Source of the DNA: an uncultured Eubacteriales bacterium
GTDB lineage: Bacteria > Bacillota > Clostridia > Christensenellales > CAG-917
DNA: 19,682 nucleotides
Assembly (NCBI GenBank): GCA_900544575.1
Contig: UQVO01000022.1
Coordinates: 1-19,682 of the forward strand
Direction of reading: 5' to 3'
The notes beneath the pieces were generated by a model, which had not been told where the DNA came from, did not search any database, and saw only the letters and a list, made by a program, of their open reading frames with translations. The position numbers were made by a program, and so were the translations under genes. Position 1 is the first letter of the stretch. Each line of letters starts with the position of its first letter. Shown here piece after piece: positions 1-7,089 of the stretch.

Positions 1-49
1 ACGAGATCCTGAGATGTCTCGTGGGCTCGGAGATGTGTATAAGAGACAG
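1..49 (+). other. Illumina Nextera i7-side adapter (artefact)
   Basis: Bases 31-49 (AGATGTGTATAAGAGACAG) are the 19-base Tn5 mosaic end used in Nextera libraries. Bases 16-30 (GTCTCGTGGGCTCGG) are the read-2 adapter arm. Bases 1-7 (ACGAGAT) match the end of the P7 primer, and bases 8-15 (CCTGAGAT) sit where the 8-base i7 index belongs. Genomic sequence begins at about base 50. This is untrimmed library sequence, so the window start is also a contig end, and any reading frame that begins in it is false. Confidence 0.97.
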
Positions 50-64
50 GAGCGGCGGCGCTCC

Positions 65-97
65 GAACGAAAAGGAGCGTTGCCGCTCCTTTCGTTC
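65..97 (-). terminator. Probable intrinsic terminator of the ferredoxin gene
   Basis: An inverted repeat of about 14 bp (GAACGAAA-GGAGCG with its complement, one bulged base) encloses the loop TTGC. It lies about 45 bases past the ferredoxin stop codon. Read on the minus strand, the 3' arm carries TTTT inside the stem and not as a clean tail, so the terminator call is good but not certain. Confidence 0.6.
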
Positions 98-139
98 CGT
101 CTGACCCGTGTAAGGGACAGTTTTGTTTGCCGTGTTCTT

Positions 140-310
140 TTACGCTTCGGAAATCGCGCCGACGGGGCAGCCGTCTTCACAAGCTCCGCAGTCGATGCAC
201 TCGTCCGCGTTGACGACGTATTTGCCGTCACCCTCGGAGATTGCCGCGACGGGGCAGGTGTCTGCGCACGCTCCGCAAGAAATGCATTCATCGCTGATAA
301 CTCTTGCCAT
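140..310 (-). CDS. 2[4Fe-4S] clostridial-type ferredoxin
   Basis: A 56-residue soluble electron carrier, the usual length for bacterial 2[4Fe-4S] ferredoxins. Two copies of the CxxCxxCxxxCP motif are complete: C9, C12, C15, C19 and C38, C41, C44, C48, in two pseudo-symmetric halves. Proteins of this family carry low-potential electrons between enzymes such as pyruvate:ferredoxin oxidoreductase, hydrogenases and radical-SAM enzymes in the cytoplasm; the partner here cannot be told from context. The start is the ATG at 310, which has AAAGGAG eight bases upstream; the frame stays open to a TTG at 328, but that would place the ribosome binding site inside the gene. It appears monocistronic, with its own promoter (353-381) and a hairpin downstream. 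The nearest upstream gene, ricT, is separated from it by a terminator. Confidence 0.95.
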   Translation of the reverse strand: MARVISDECISCGACADTCPVAAISEGDGKYVVNADECIDCGACEDGCPVGAISEA

Positions 311-352
311 GGTGTCCACTCCTTTCAACGTATTGGCCTTCCGACCGACAAC

Positions 353-381
353 ATAATATCACACGCGCGCGGGCAGTTCAA
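353..381 (-). promoter_or_regulatory. Promoter of the ferredoxin gene
   Basis: On the minus strand, TTGAAC (-35, bases 381-376), 17 bases, then TATTAT (-10, bases 358-353). A TG one base upstream of the -10 makes it an extended -10 element. It lies about 43 bases upstream of the ATG. Confidence 0.6.
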
Positions 382-391
382 CCGATTGAAC
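376..391. promoter_or_regulatory. Perfect palindrome over the ferredoxin -35 (candidate operator)
   Basis: GTTCAA-CCGA-TTGAAC is a perfect 6+4+6 inverted repeat. One arm is the proposed -35 hexamer itself, so a bound dimer would block RNA polymerase. No regulator can be assigned from the sequence. Confidence 0.35.
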
Positions 392-470
392 GAAAAACAC
401 CCGCCCGACGGCGAAAAATTCGCAATGGCGAACTTGTAAAAACGTACGGGTGCGCGGCAAGACGCAATCG

Positions 471-493
471 AAAAGCGTCCGCACGGGGACGCT
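471..493 (-). terminator. Intrinsic terminator after ricT
   Basis: On the minus strand AGCGTCC and GGACGCT form a 7-bp stem around the loop CCGTGC, followed by TTTT. It lies about 30 bases past the ricT stop and would end the tmk-holB-ricT transcript before the ferredoxin promoter. Confidence 0.7.
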
Positions 494-523
494 CCTCAAA
501 ATCCGACACGCCTGCCGCAAGGC

Positions 524-1372
524 TCATTCTTCCGTGTCATCGCCTTCCGGTTCGGTCTGTTTCGCCGTGGTTTGCAGCTCTTCGAGCTTGTAGGTCCTGA
601 CGTCGTACGACCCGTCTTTCGTGAGCACGCGGACGCGTGACGTCTGTTTGATGAGGTCGTTGGACTCGACGACGCCGTCGCCGTCGGCGGTGTGCACTTT
701 GCTGCCCACTTTCGGCATTTGTTTGTAGACCTCGCTGTAATAATCGTTTTCGTATTTCAGACAGCAGAGCAGCCTTCCGCACACGCCGCTTATCTTCTGC
801 GGGTTGAGCGAAAGCCCCTGGATTTTGGCCATTTTTATGGAAACTTTCTCGAAATCGGGCAGATGAGTGGTGCAGCAGCAGGGACGGCCGCAGGCGGCAA
901 GCGCGCCGCGCATTTTGGTGTCGTCGCGCTCGTAAATCTGCCTGAGTTCTATCCTCACCTTGAATATGGACGCGAGAGTGCGCACCAGTTCGCGGAAATC
1001 GACCCTTCCGTCGGCGGTGAAATAGAATATGAGCTTGGAGCGGTCGAAAGTGTATTCGGCGTCCACGAGTTTCATATTCAGCCCGAGTTCCGCCGCTTTT
1101 TCGCGGATGACGCGGAGGGCGGGCGCACGGTCGGCGAGGTTCTTTTCCAGCTTTTTGTCGTCGTCGGGGGTCGCTTTGCGCACGACGGATTTCAGGGGAG
1201 AAACAATCTCCTTTTCCTCGACGTCGCGGTTGGGGATGGAAACCGTGCCGTATTCCAGCCCGCGCGCGGTTTCGACGATGACTCCGTCCCCTTCCGAAAA
1301 CTCTATGCCGGCGGGGTCGAAGTAATATATCTTGTTGGTGTTGCGGAATTTGACTCCGACTATGATTGCCAT
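524..1372 (-). CDS. ricT: RicT / YaaT-type PSP1 domain protein
   Basis: A 282-residue protein of the PSP1/RicT family. In Bacillus subtilis, RicT works with RicA and RicF as an Fe-S-containing complex that assists RNase Y in mRNA maturation and affects competence, sporulation and biofilm formation. The family core is clear: CGRPCCCTTHLPDFE (C161, C165-C167), then SIKMAKIQGLSLNP, then the second cysteine cluster CGRLLCCLKYE (C198, C203, C204). The N-terminal 65 residues (VGVKF...YYFDPAG) match the PSP1 start. The start is the ATG at 1372, with GGAGGT nine bases upstream; the longer open frame to 2161 only overlaps holB. The start lies 13 bases inside the end of holB, indicating coupling. The C-terminal tail (about 268-282) is acidic and probably disordered. 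RicA and RicF genes are not in this window. Confidence 0.93.
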   Translation of the reverse strand: MAIIVGVKFRNTNKIYYFDPAGIEFSEGDGVIVETARGLEYGTVSIPNRDVEEKEIVSPLKSVVRKATPDDDKKLEKNLADRAPALRVIREKAAELGLNMKLVDAEYTFDRSKLIFYFTADGRVDFRELVRTLASIFKVRIELRQIYERDDTKMRGALAACGRPCCCTTHLPDFEKVSIKMAKIQGLSLNPQKISGVCGRLLCCLKYENDYYSEVYKQMPKVGSKVHTADGDGVVESNDLIKQTSRVRVLTKDGSYDVRTYKLEELQTTAKQTEPEGDDTEE

Positions 1373-2337
1373 TTGTGTTTGACCTCCAATATCGTGAAGA
1401 GCAGGCTGTCGCAGACGGCGGCGGAATTGACGCCGTAGGAGAGCTTTTCCTGCGCTTTGTTCACCGCGTCGACGGATAGCGCGAGCGCGCGGAGAGAGAA
1501 ATCCTCCGCAAGCGCGTTGAGCCGGGACGCGGTTGCCGCCTCGAAAAAGAGGGGAGCGCCCTCTTTCGCGGCGATGACGTCGCGGAGTGCGACGGAGAGT
1601 ATTTTGAGAAAATCCGTTTCCCCGTTTCTGAACGAGGGAATGTTTTCGGCAGAGAGGATGTCGCGGCTCTTTTTCAGCGTTTCGAGAAGAGCGAGCGCGT
1701 CGGAATAGCGTTCTTTGTATTCGGGAGAGAACGCGATGCTGCGCGCCTTTCCCAGCTGACCCTCGCAGCAGGCGGCGGCTATGGACGCGGACTCGGCGTC
1801 GCAATTGAGCTCCCGCAGGGCGTTGTAGACCGTTTCCCTGTCGAAGACGTCGATGTATATCTTTCTGCACCGCGATTTCACGGTGTCGAGGATGCCCGCC
1901 TCGTTCGCCGCGCCGAGGAATATGGTCACGCCTTCGGGCGGCTCTTCCAGAGTTTTGAGCAGTTTGTTCTGCGCGTCGGGCGTCATAAGGTCCGCGCGGT
2001 GCACGAAATAAGCCTTGACCCCGCTGAGCGGTTTTATGCTCACGGAAGAGATGAGATTTTTGACTTCCTGCACCTTGATTTTTTCGCCCGCGTAATTGAC
2101 GGTGAATAGGTCGGGGTGGTTGCCGTCCAGCACTTTGCGGCATTCCGAACACTCCATACACGCGCTCTTCGCCGTGCAGAACACCGCCGCGCCGACCAGC
2201 GTGAAAAACTCTTTCACAATCTCGTCGTCGGGGGACACCACCATATAAGCGTGCCCCAGACCGAGCCGCATATCCTTGCTGATGACGTCGAACGCGCGGG
2301 AGCGGCGCAACGTGTTTTCGAACACGGGAGCGCTCAC
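1360..2337 (-). CDS. holB: DNA polymerase III delta' subunit
   Basis: A 325-residue clamp-loader subunit. Delta' is the rigid part of the DnaX clamp loader, which places the beta clamp on primed DNA at the replication fork. A four-cysteine zinc module lies at C54, C60, C63 and C66, tighter than the longer first spacing common in this family. Further conserved segments are KIKVQEVKNL, then NKLLKTLEEPP (124-134), and the SRC motif with the arginine finger (155-157). The Walker A loop is degenerate (MVVSPDDE where active ATPases have GxxGxGKT), as expected for delta', which does not hydrolyse ATP. The C-terminal third (about 210-325) is helical and poorly conserved. The start is GTG at 2337, preceded by AGAGGT; the GTGA overlaps the tmk stop by four bases. 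It sits between tmk and ricT, the classical Firmicutes order. Confidence 0.93.
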   Translation of the reverse strand: MSAPVFENTLRRSRAFDVISKDMRLGLGHAYMVVSPDDEIVKEFFTLVGAAVFCTAKSACMECSECRKVLDGNHPDLFTVNYAGEKIKVQEVKNLISSVSIKPLSGVKAYFVHRADLMTPDAQNKLLKTLEEPPEGVTIFLGAANEAGILDTVKSRCRKIYIDVFDRETVYNALRELNCDAESASIAAACCEGQLGKARSIAFSPEYKERYSDALALLETLKKSRDILSAENIPSFRNGETDFLKILSVALRDVIAAKEGAPLFFEAATASRLNALAEDFSLRALALSVDAVNKAQEKLSYGVNSAAVCDSLLFTILEVKHKWQS

Positions 2338-2945
2338 TTCACGGCACCTCTTTCGCGGAGTGCGGCAAGTATCTTGCGGTGGGTGTCAAACTTATCTTTT
2401 TCGGGTTTTATCATCACGAAACGACCGTTTGAAGCCTTTGATTGTGCGATATAACCCTCATACACCTTGTCGTGGAAAGACTCCTCTTCGCGTTCCAGTC
2501 TGTCGTCCCTGCTCACGCTCCTGAACGAAGCGGAGGGGCGCAGGTCGATGAAGACGGTGACGTCCGGGACGGCGTTTTCAAGAGCGTAGGAATTGATTTC
2601 AGCGACAAAACCGACGCCGAGCCCGCGGGCGTATCCCTGATATGCCGCGGAACTGTCGACGTATCTGTCGCATATGACCGTTTTGCCCGCGTCGAGCGCG
2701 GGGCGTATCACTTCCGCCACCAGCTGCGCGCGTGCCGCGGCGTAGAGCAGCGCTTCCGTCTGCGCGGTCATGGCGGTGTTTTCGGGGTCGAGAATAATGG
2801 AGCGGATTTTTTCGGATATTTCCGTGCTGCCGGGTTCGCGGACGTAGACCGCTTCCTGTCCCGTCTTTTTCAGGTAGTCTTTGAGCAGCGCAAGCTGCGT
2901 CGATTTTCCAACTCCCTCGCATCCCTCAAACGTAACGAACATCAT
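2334..2945 (-). CDS. tmk: Thymidylate kinase (dTMP kinase)
   Basis: A 203-residue cytoplasmic enzyme that phosphorylates dTMP to dTDP with ATP, an essential step to dTTP. The P-loop GCEGVGKS spans 8-15. REPGSTEISEKIR (36-48) is the dTMP-binding segment, CDRYVDSSAAYQG (92-104) holds the family DRY motif, and RDDRLE (146-151) lies in the LID. Length is normal. Two ATG codons stand in tandem at 2945 and 2942, with GTGAGGA immediately before the first. The second gives better spacing, so the true start may be one residue later. It is the first gene of a minus-strand operon followed by holB (4-base overlap) and ricT, driven by the promoter at 2986-3014. Confidence 0.96.
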   Translation of the reverse strand: MMFVTFEGCEGVGKSTQLALLKDYLKKTGQEAVYVREPGSTEISEKIRSIILDPENTAMTAQTEALLYAAARAQLVAEVIRPALDAGKTVICDRYVDSSAAYQGYARGLGVGFVAEINSYALENAVPDVTVFIDLRPSASFRSVSRDDRLEREEESFHDKVYEGYIAQSKASNGRFVMIKPEKDKFDTHRKILAALRERGAVK

Positions 2946-2985
2946 TCCTCACCGATTTCCGGACGAAAGTCCCGTACTGCAAATC

Positions 2986-3014
2986 AGTATAGCACATCCC
3001 GCGCGCATTCTCAA
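2986..3014 (-). promoter_or_regulatory. Promoter of the tmk-holB-ricT operon
   Basis: On the minus strand, TTGAGA (-35, bases 3014-3009), exactly 17 bases, then TATACT (-10, bases 2991-2986). It matches the SigA-type consensus at 10 of 12 positions and lies about 40 bases upstream of the tmk ATG. Confidence 0.8.
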
Positions 3015-3073
3015 TAAATTTTCCGCTTTCCGCCAAACGGATGCGTCCCGGGCGCGGCGGAGAAGATTGCGCA

Positions 3074-3102
3074 TTGACACGGACCCGGCGCGGTTGTAAA
3101 AT
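3074..3102 (+). promoter_or_regulatory. Promoter of the GH5 lipoprotein gene
   Basis: TTGACA (perfect -35, 3074-3079), 17 bases, then TAAAAT (-10, 3097-3102). It matches the consensus at 11 of 12 positions. The expected transcription start, about seven bases past the -10, falls at about 3109, which is the first base of the ATG. It is back to back with the tmk promoter. Confidence 0.8.
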
Positions 3103-3108
3103 AAAATT

Positions 3109-4458
3109 ATGAGAAGAGTGATTTCTTTTTTGTGTGCAGCAATACTCACGCTTGCCGCGGCGGCGTTCGTGTTCGTCGCCTGCGACCAGAAGGACGGGAC
3201 GGAGGCGCTTCCGCTGCTTTCCGCAGACGGCGAAGACATCGTGAATTCCGCAGGGGAAACCGTGGCGCTCCGCGGCACCAACTTCGGCGGATGGCTGGTG
3301 CAGGAGAGCTGGATGTGTCCCACCGAACAGACGGATACGCTGGAAACGAATATGACGCTCTATTCGCGCTTCGGCGAGGAAAGGGCGGAGGAACTCATCG
3401 CGGCGTACGAGGACAGCTGGATTACGGAAGAGGACTTTGCAAACGTCAAGGCGCTGGGGCTCAACGTCGTGCGCATTCCGTTCACTTATATGAACCTTTA
3501 CCGCTATCTTTCCGCAGAGGACAACGGCGACGGGACGTACGACGTCGAACTGCTGCATCCCGACGACTTCACGCTGCGCGAGGACGCTTTCGGCAGGCTG
3601 GACTGGGCGCTTGAAATGTGCGAAAAGTACGGGTTGTACGCCATACTCGACCTGCACGGTGCGGTCGGGTCGCAGAACGGCAACGACCACAGCGGCGACA
3701 CGCAACTGACAGACCTTTACGAGGACAGCGCGCTCGGAGAGGCGTACCGCGCAAAGACGGCGGAGCTGTGGGGGCTGGTGGCGGAACACTTCGCGGGGAA
3801 CACGAACGTGGCGGGCTACGACCTGCTCAACGAGCCCGGCGGAGCGAGCGGAAGCACGCAATGGGACTACTACGACGTGCTGTACGACGCGGTGCGGGCT
3901 GCCGACCCCGACCATATGATTTTCATCGAAGCGGTCTGGGAGGGATACGACCTGCCTTCTCCTTCGCAGTACGACTGGACGAACGTGGTGTACGAATATC
4001 ACCACTACAACTGGGAAGGAAACAATCAGTCCAACAAGAGTTTTTACGGGCTCAAACGGCTTCTCGGCGCACAGGAGGGAGTGCCCGCGCTCGTGGGCGA
4101 GTTCAACGTCTGGGGGGACGACGGCAGGACGACGGGTGATTCCTCGCAGACGGACAACGAAGCGTATGCGGGGGTGCTGGAATTCTACAACGGCGAAGGC
4201 TGGCATTGGACGACGTGGACGTATAAGGTGACGGGGGACGGAAGGCCGTCGGGATGGGGGCTTTACAACACCGTCGAAAACGCCGTGAAAGCAGACCCCG
4301 CGACGGACTCTTACGAAGACATCCTCGCCGTGTGGTCCTCTTACGGCACGGGAGAGAAATTCGCGCTTTACGAAGAGTTCGCCGCCGTCGTGACGGAGGC
4401 CGCCGCCGCGCCCTTTGCGGAGGGAGAGCCGGAGGGCGGCTACCCGATACTCGCCTGA
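3109..4458 (+). CDS. GH5-family glycoside hydrolase, lipoprotein
   Basis: A 449-residue secreted, probably membrane-anchored glycosidase. Residues 1-24 are a signal peptide (MRR, a hydrophobic stretch, then VFVAC), and C25 fits a lipobox cysteine. LRGTNFGGWLVQESW (54-68) followed by ALGLNVVRIPFTY (115-127) is typical of GH5 exo-beta-1,3-glucanase and cellulase-like enzymes. E242 in LLNEPGG is the expected acid/base and E331 in VGEFNVWG the expected nucleophile of this retaining family. Aromatic residues around 297-303 (YHHYNW) and 352-364 (GEGWHWTTWTYK in part) fit a sugar-binding cleft. The substrate is a beta-glucan or related beta-glycan; the exact linkage cannot be read from sequence. The ATG is fixed by the signal peptide, yet no Shine-Dalgarno sequence precedes it (GTAAAATAAAATT). 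The gene is monocistronic, with its own promoter and terminator. Confidence 0.9.
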   Translation: MRRVISFLCAAILTLAAAAFVFVACDQKDGTEALPLLSADGEDIVNSAGETVALRGTNFGGWLVQESWMCPTEQTDTLETNMTLYSRFGEERAEELIAAYEDSWITEEDFANVKALGLNVVRIPFTYMNLYRYLSAEDNGDGTYDVELLHPDDFTLREDAFGRLDWALEMCEKYGLYAILDLHGAVGSQNGNDHSGDTQLTDLYEDSALGEAYRAKTAELWGLVAEHFAGNTNVAGYDLLNEPGGASGSTQWDYYDVLYDAVRAADPDHMIFIEAVWEGYDLPSPSQYDWTNVVYEYHHYNWEGNNQSNKSFYGLKRLLGAQEGVPALVGEFNVWGDDGRTTGDSSQTDNEAYAGVLEFYNGEGWHWTTWTYKVTGDGRPSGWGLYNTVENAVKADPATDSYEDILAVWSSYGTGEKFALYEEFAAVVTEAAAAPFAEGEPEGGYPILA

Positions 4459-4489
4459 CCGACCCGACGTCACGCAGAATCGTATTTCG

Positions 4490-4522
4490 CCGACGCCCCG
4501 ATTTCAGGGCGTCGGTTTTTTT
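4490..4522 (+). terminator. Strong intrinsic terminator after the GH5 gene
   Basis: CCGACGCCC and GGGCGTCGG form a perfect 9-bp stem with an 8-base loop, followed by seven Ts (4516-4522). It lies 32 bases past the stop codon. Confidence 0.95.
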
Positions 4523-4596
4523 GCGGGGCGCACCCGCGGAGAGCCTGCCTGCGTGGACGCGCGCAGGGCGTACGCGCGCTTTATGCGCGCATTCGT

Positions 4597-4625
4597 TTGA
4601 CTAAACTTCGTTTACGTATTAAACT
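4597..4625 (+). promoter_or_regulatory. Probable promoter of leuS-serS
   Basis: TTGACT (4597-4602), 17 bases, TAAACT (4620-4625). It matches the consensus at 9 of 12 positions. It implies a 5' leader of about 18 bases, too short for a T-box. A GCGCGC-TTTAT-GCGCGC hairpin at 4574-4590 lies just upstream of the -35. Confidence 0.55.
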
Positions 4626-4650
4626 GAAAAGGATTTTTTAAGGAGAAAGT

Positions 4651-7074
4651 ATGGACCTCAGACAAGTAGAGAGCAAGTGGCAGAAAATCTGGGCGGACAC
4701 CGGGCTTTACAAGTTCAACCGCGACAGAGTCGATAAAAAATGGTACGTCCTTGAAATGTTTTCCTATCCTTCGGGCGCAAAACTGCACGCGGGGCACTGG
4801 TACAATTACGGACCCGCGGACTCCTACGCGCGTTTCAAGAGGATGCAGGGCTACGAAGTGTTTCAGCCAATGGGGTTTGACGCATTCGGTCTGCCTGCGG
4901 AAAACTATGCGATAAAGACGGGCATCCATCCCCACGACAGCACGATGAAGAACATCGCGACAATGGAGGAACAGCTCAAAAAGATAGGCGCGATGTATGA
5001 CTGGGATTACGAGGTGTGCACCTGTCTTCCCGAATATTACAAGTGGACGCAGTGGCTGTTTTTGCAGCTTTACAAGCACGGGCTCGCTTACCGCAAAGCC
5101 GCGCCCGTCAACTGGTGTCCTTCCTGCAATACGGTGCTCGCAAACGAGCAGGTCATCCAGGGCGAGTGCGAACGCTGCGGTTCCACGGTGGTGCGCAAGA
5201 ACCTGACGCAGTGGTTCTTCAAAATCACGGATTACGCCGACGAGCTGCTCGAAGGGCTGGACAAGCTCGACTGGCCCGAAAAGACCAAACTTATGCAGAA
5301 GAACTGGATAGGCAAGTCGTACGGCGGGGAAATCGAGTTTGCGGTGAAGGGCAGAGAGGAAAAGTTCCGCGTTTTCACCACGCGTGCGGACACCGCTTTC
5401 GGCGTGACGTATGTCGTGCTCGCGCCCGAAAATCCTCTCGTGGACGTCATCACCACACCCGAATGCAAAGCGGCAGTGGAAGAATACAAATACAACGCTT
5501 CCAAGGTCACGGAGATTGACCGCCTTGCCAGCAACCGCGAAAAGACGGGCGTTATGACGGGCGCGTATGCGATTAACCCCGTCAACGGCAGGGAAGTGCC
5601 CATACTCGTTGCGGACTACGTGCTCGCAAGCTACGGCACGGGCGCGGTTATGGGCGTCGCCGCGCACGACGAGCGCGACTACGTCTTCGCCAAAAAACTC
5701 GGTCTGCCCATAGAAAGAGTGGTGAAGAGCGCGGACGGTTCTCCCGACGGGCTGCCTTACACCGATTACGGCGTGATGGTCAACTCCGGCGAGTTCGACG
5801 GAATGAGCTCGGAAGAGGGCAAGATTGCGGTCATAAAGAAGCTGGAAAAAGAGGGCAAAGGCGCGCTCAAAACCAACTACCGCCTGCGCGACTGGCTGGT
5901 CAGCCGTCAGCGCTATTGGGGAGCGCCCATACCGATGATACACTGCGAGCACTGCGGAGTCGTTCCCGTCCCCGAAGAGGACCTGCCCGTCAGGCTTCCT
6001 TACAACGTGGATTTCACTCCCGACGGCGTCAGCCCGCTTGCAAAGTGCGAGGAGTTTATGAACGTGAAGTGTCCCGTGTGCGGACGTCCCGCCCGCCGCG
6101 ACCCCGACACCCTCGACACGTTCGTGTGTTCCAGCTGGTATTATCTGCGCTATCCCGACAACAAGAACGACAAGGAAGCCTTCGACCGCAAATGGATAGA
6201 CAAGATGCTCCCCGTCGACAAATACATCGGCGGCGCGGAGCACGCGTGTATGCACCTGCTTTACGCGCGTTTCTTCACGAAGGCTCTGCGCGATATGGGT
6301 TATCTCGATTTCGACGAGCCCTTCCTCTCCCTCGTGCATCAGGGCACGATACTCGGCTCGGACGGCAACAAGATGTCCAAGTCCCGCGGGAACGTCGTGT
6401 CCCCCGACGACAGCATAGCCAAGTACGGCGCGGACGTTTTCAGGGTGTATCTGATGTTCGGGTTCAGCTATGTGGAGGGCGGTCCGTGGAACGAAAACGG
6501 GCTGGACAGCATAGGCAGGTTCTTCGACCGCGTGGAGAGAGCGGTCAAGAAATGCTACGAAGTCGAATTCGAGGACAGAGCGCCCGAAAAAGCGGAAAAG
6601 GAACTTAATTATGTCAGAAACGCCACCATAAAGGCGGTTTCTGCCGACATCGAAACGTTCTCGTTCAACACGGCGCTGGCGAGGATAATGGAATTCGTCA
6701 ACGCGATATACGCCTACGACGCGGCTGTGAGCAAGAAGAGCGCGCTCTTCAAGGACTGCGTCAAGGACCTCGTGCTGTTGCTCGCGCCCTTCGCCCCCCA
6801 CTTTTCGGAGGAGCTTTGGGAGATGCTGGGACAGCCTTATTCCGTGTTCAATCAGCGCTATCCCGTGGCGGACGAAAAGGCGCTCGTCCGCGACGAAGTC
6901 GAACTTGCGGTGCAGGTCAACTCCAAACTGCGCGCACGCATCACCGTGCCCGCGGGCGCAGAGCGCGGCGAGATAGAGTCCGCGGCGCGCGAAGCGGTCA
7001 AAGCGCAGCTCGGCGGGGCGGAACCCAAGAAAATCATAATCGTGCCGGGCAGGCTCGTAAATCTCATCGTCTGA
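4651..7074 (+). CDS. leuS: Leucyl-tRNA synthetase
   Basis: An 807-residue class Ia synthetase that charges tRNA-Leu with leucine in the cytoplasm; the length is normal for the bacterial type. The HIGH-equivalent HAGH is at 46-49 and KMSKS at 574-578. The CP1 editing domain shows the threonine-rich TTRADTAFG (243-251) and GTGAVMG...HDERD (329-343), with the conserved Asp at 343, so post-transfer editing should be intact. A zinc-ribbon pair (CPSC 156-159, CERC 173-176) sits in the first insertion. A second set of cysteines (C432, C435, C474, C477) lies after the editing domain. The C-terminal end ([15 protein letters not shown]) is the usual tRNA-binding extension. AAGGAG five bases before the ATG sets the start. 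serS follows after 15 bases, so the two are co-transcribed. Confidence 0.98.
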   Translation: MDLRQVESKWQKIWADTGLYKFNRDRVDKKWYVLEMFSYPSGAKLHAGHWYNYGPADSYARFKRMQGYEVFQPMGFDAFGLPAENYAIKTGIHPHDSTMKNIATMEEQLKKIGAMYDWDYEVCTCLPEYYKWTQWLFLQLYKHGLAYRKAAPVNWCPSCNTVLANEQVIQGECERCGSTVVRKNLTQWFFKITDYADELLEGLDKLDWPEKTKLMQKNWIGKSYGGEIEFAVKGREEKFRVFTTRADTAFGVTYVVLAPENPLVDVITTPECKAAVEEYKYNASKVTEIDRLASNREKTGVMTGAYAINPVNGREVPILVADYVLASYGTGAVMGVAAHDERDYVFAKKLGLPIERVVKSADGSPDGLPYTDYGVMVNSGEFDGMSSEEGKIAVIKKLEKEGKGALKTNYRLRDWLVSRQRYWGAPIPMIHCEHCGVVPVPEEDLPVRLPYNVDFTPDGVSPLAKCEEFMNVKCPVCGRPARRDPDTLDTFVCSSWYYLRYPDNKNDKEAFDRKWIDKMLPVDKYIGGAEHACMHLLYARFFTKALRDMGYLDFDEPFLSLVHQGTILGSDGNKMSKSRGNVVSPDDSIAKYGADVFRVYLMFGFSYVEGGPWNENGLDSIGRFFDRVERAVKKCYEVEFEDRAPEKAEKELNYVRNATIKAVSADIETFSFNTALARIMEFVNAIYAYDAAVSKKSALFKDCVKDLVLLLAPFAPHFSEELWEMLGQPYSVFNQRYPVADEKALVRDEVELAVQVNSKLRARITVPAGAERGEIESAAREAVKAQLGGAEPKKIIIVPGRLVNLIV

Positions 7075-7089
7075 CCCGAGGAGGCTCAT

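Noticed and set aside
14..439. A 141-codon plus-strand frame at the window start
   Set aside because: It begins inside the adapter and runs opposite the ferredoxin gene.
1373..2161. N-terminal extension of ricT by 263 codons
   Set aside because: It overlaps holB in another frame, is arginine-rich and has no family similarity; the ATG at 1372 has a good ribosome site and the family start.
2926..4473. A 515-codon minus-strand frame opposite the GH5 gene
   Set aside because: Same codon-bias shadow effect; the sense strand has a signal peptide, catalytic residues, a promoter and a terminator. The tmk promoter also lies inside this frame.
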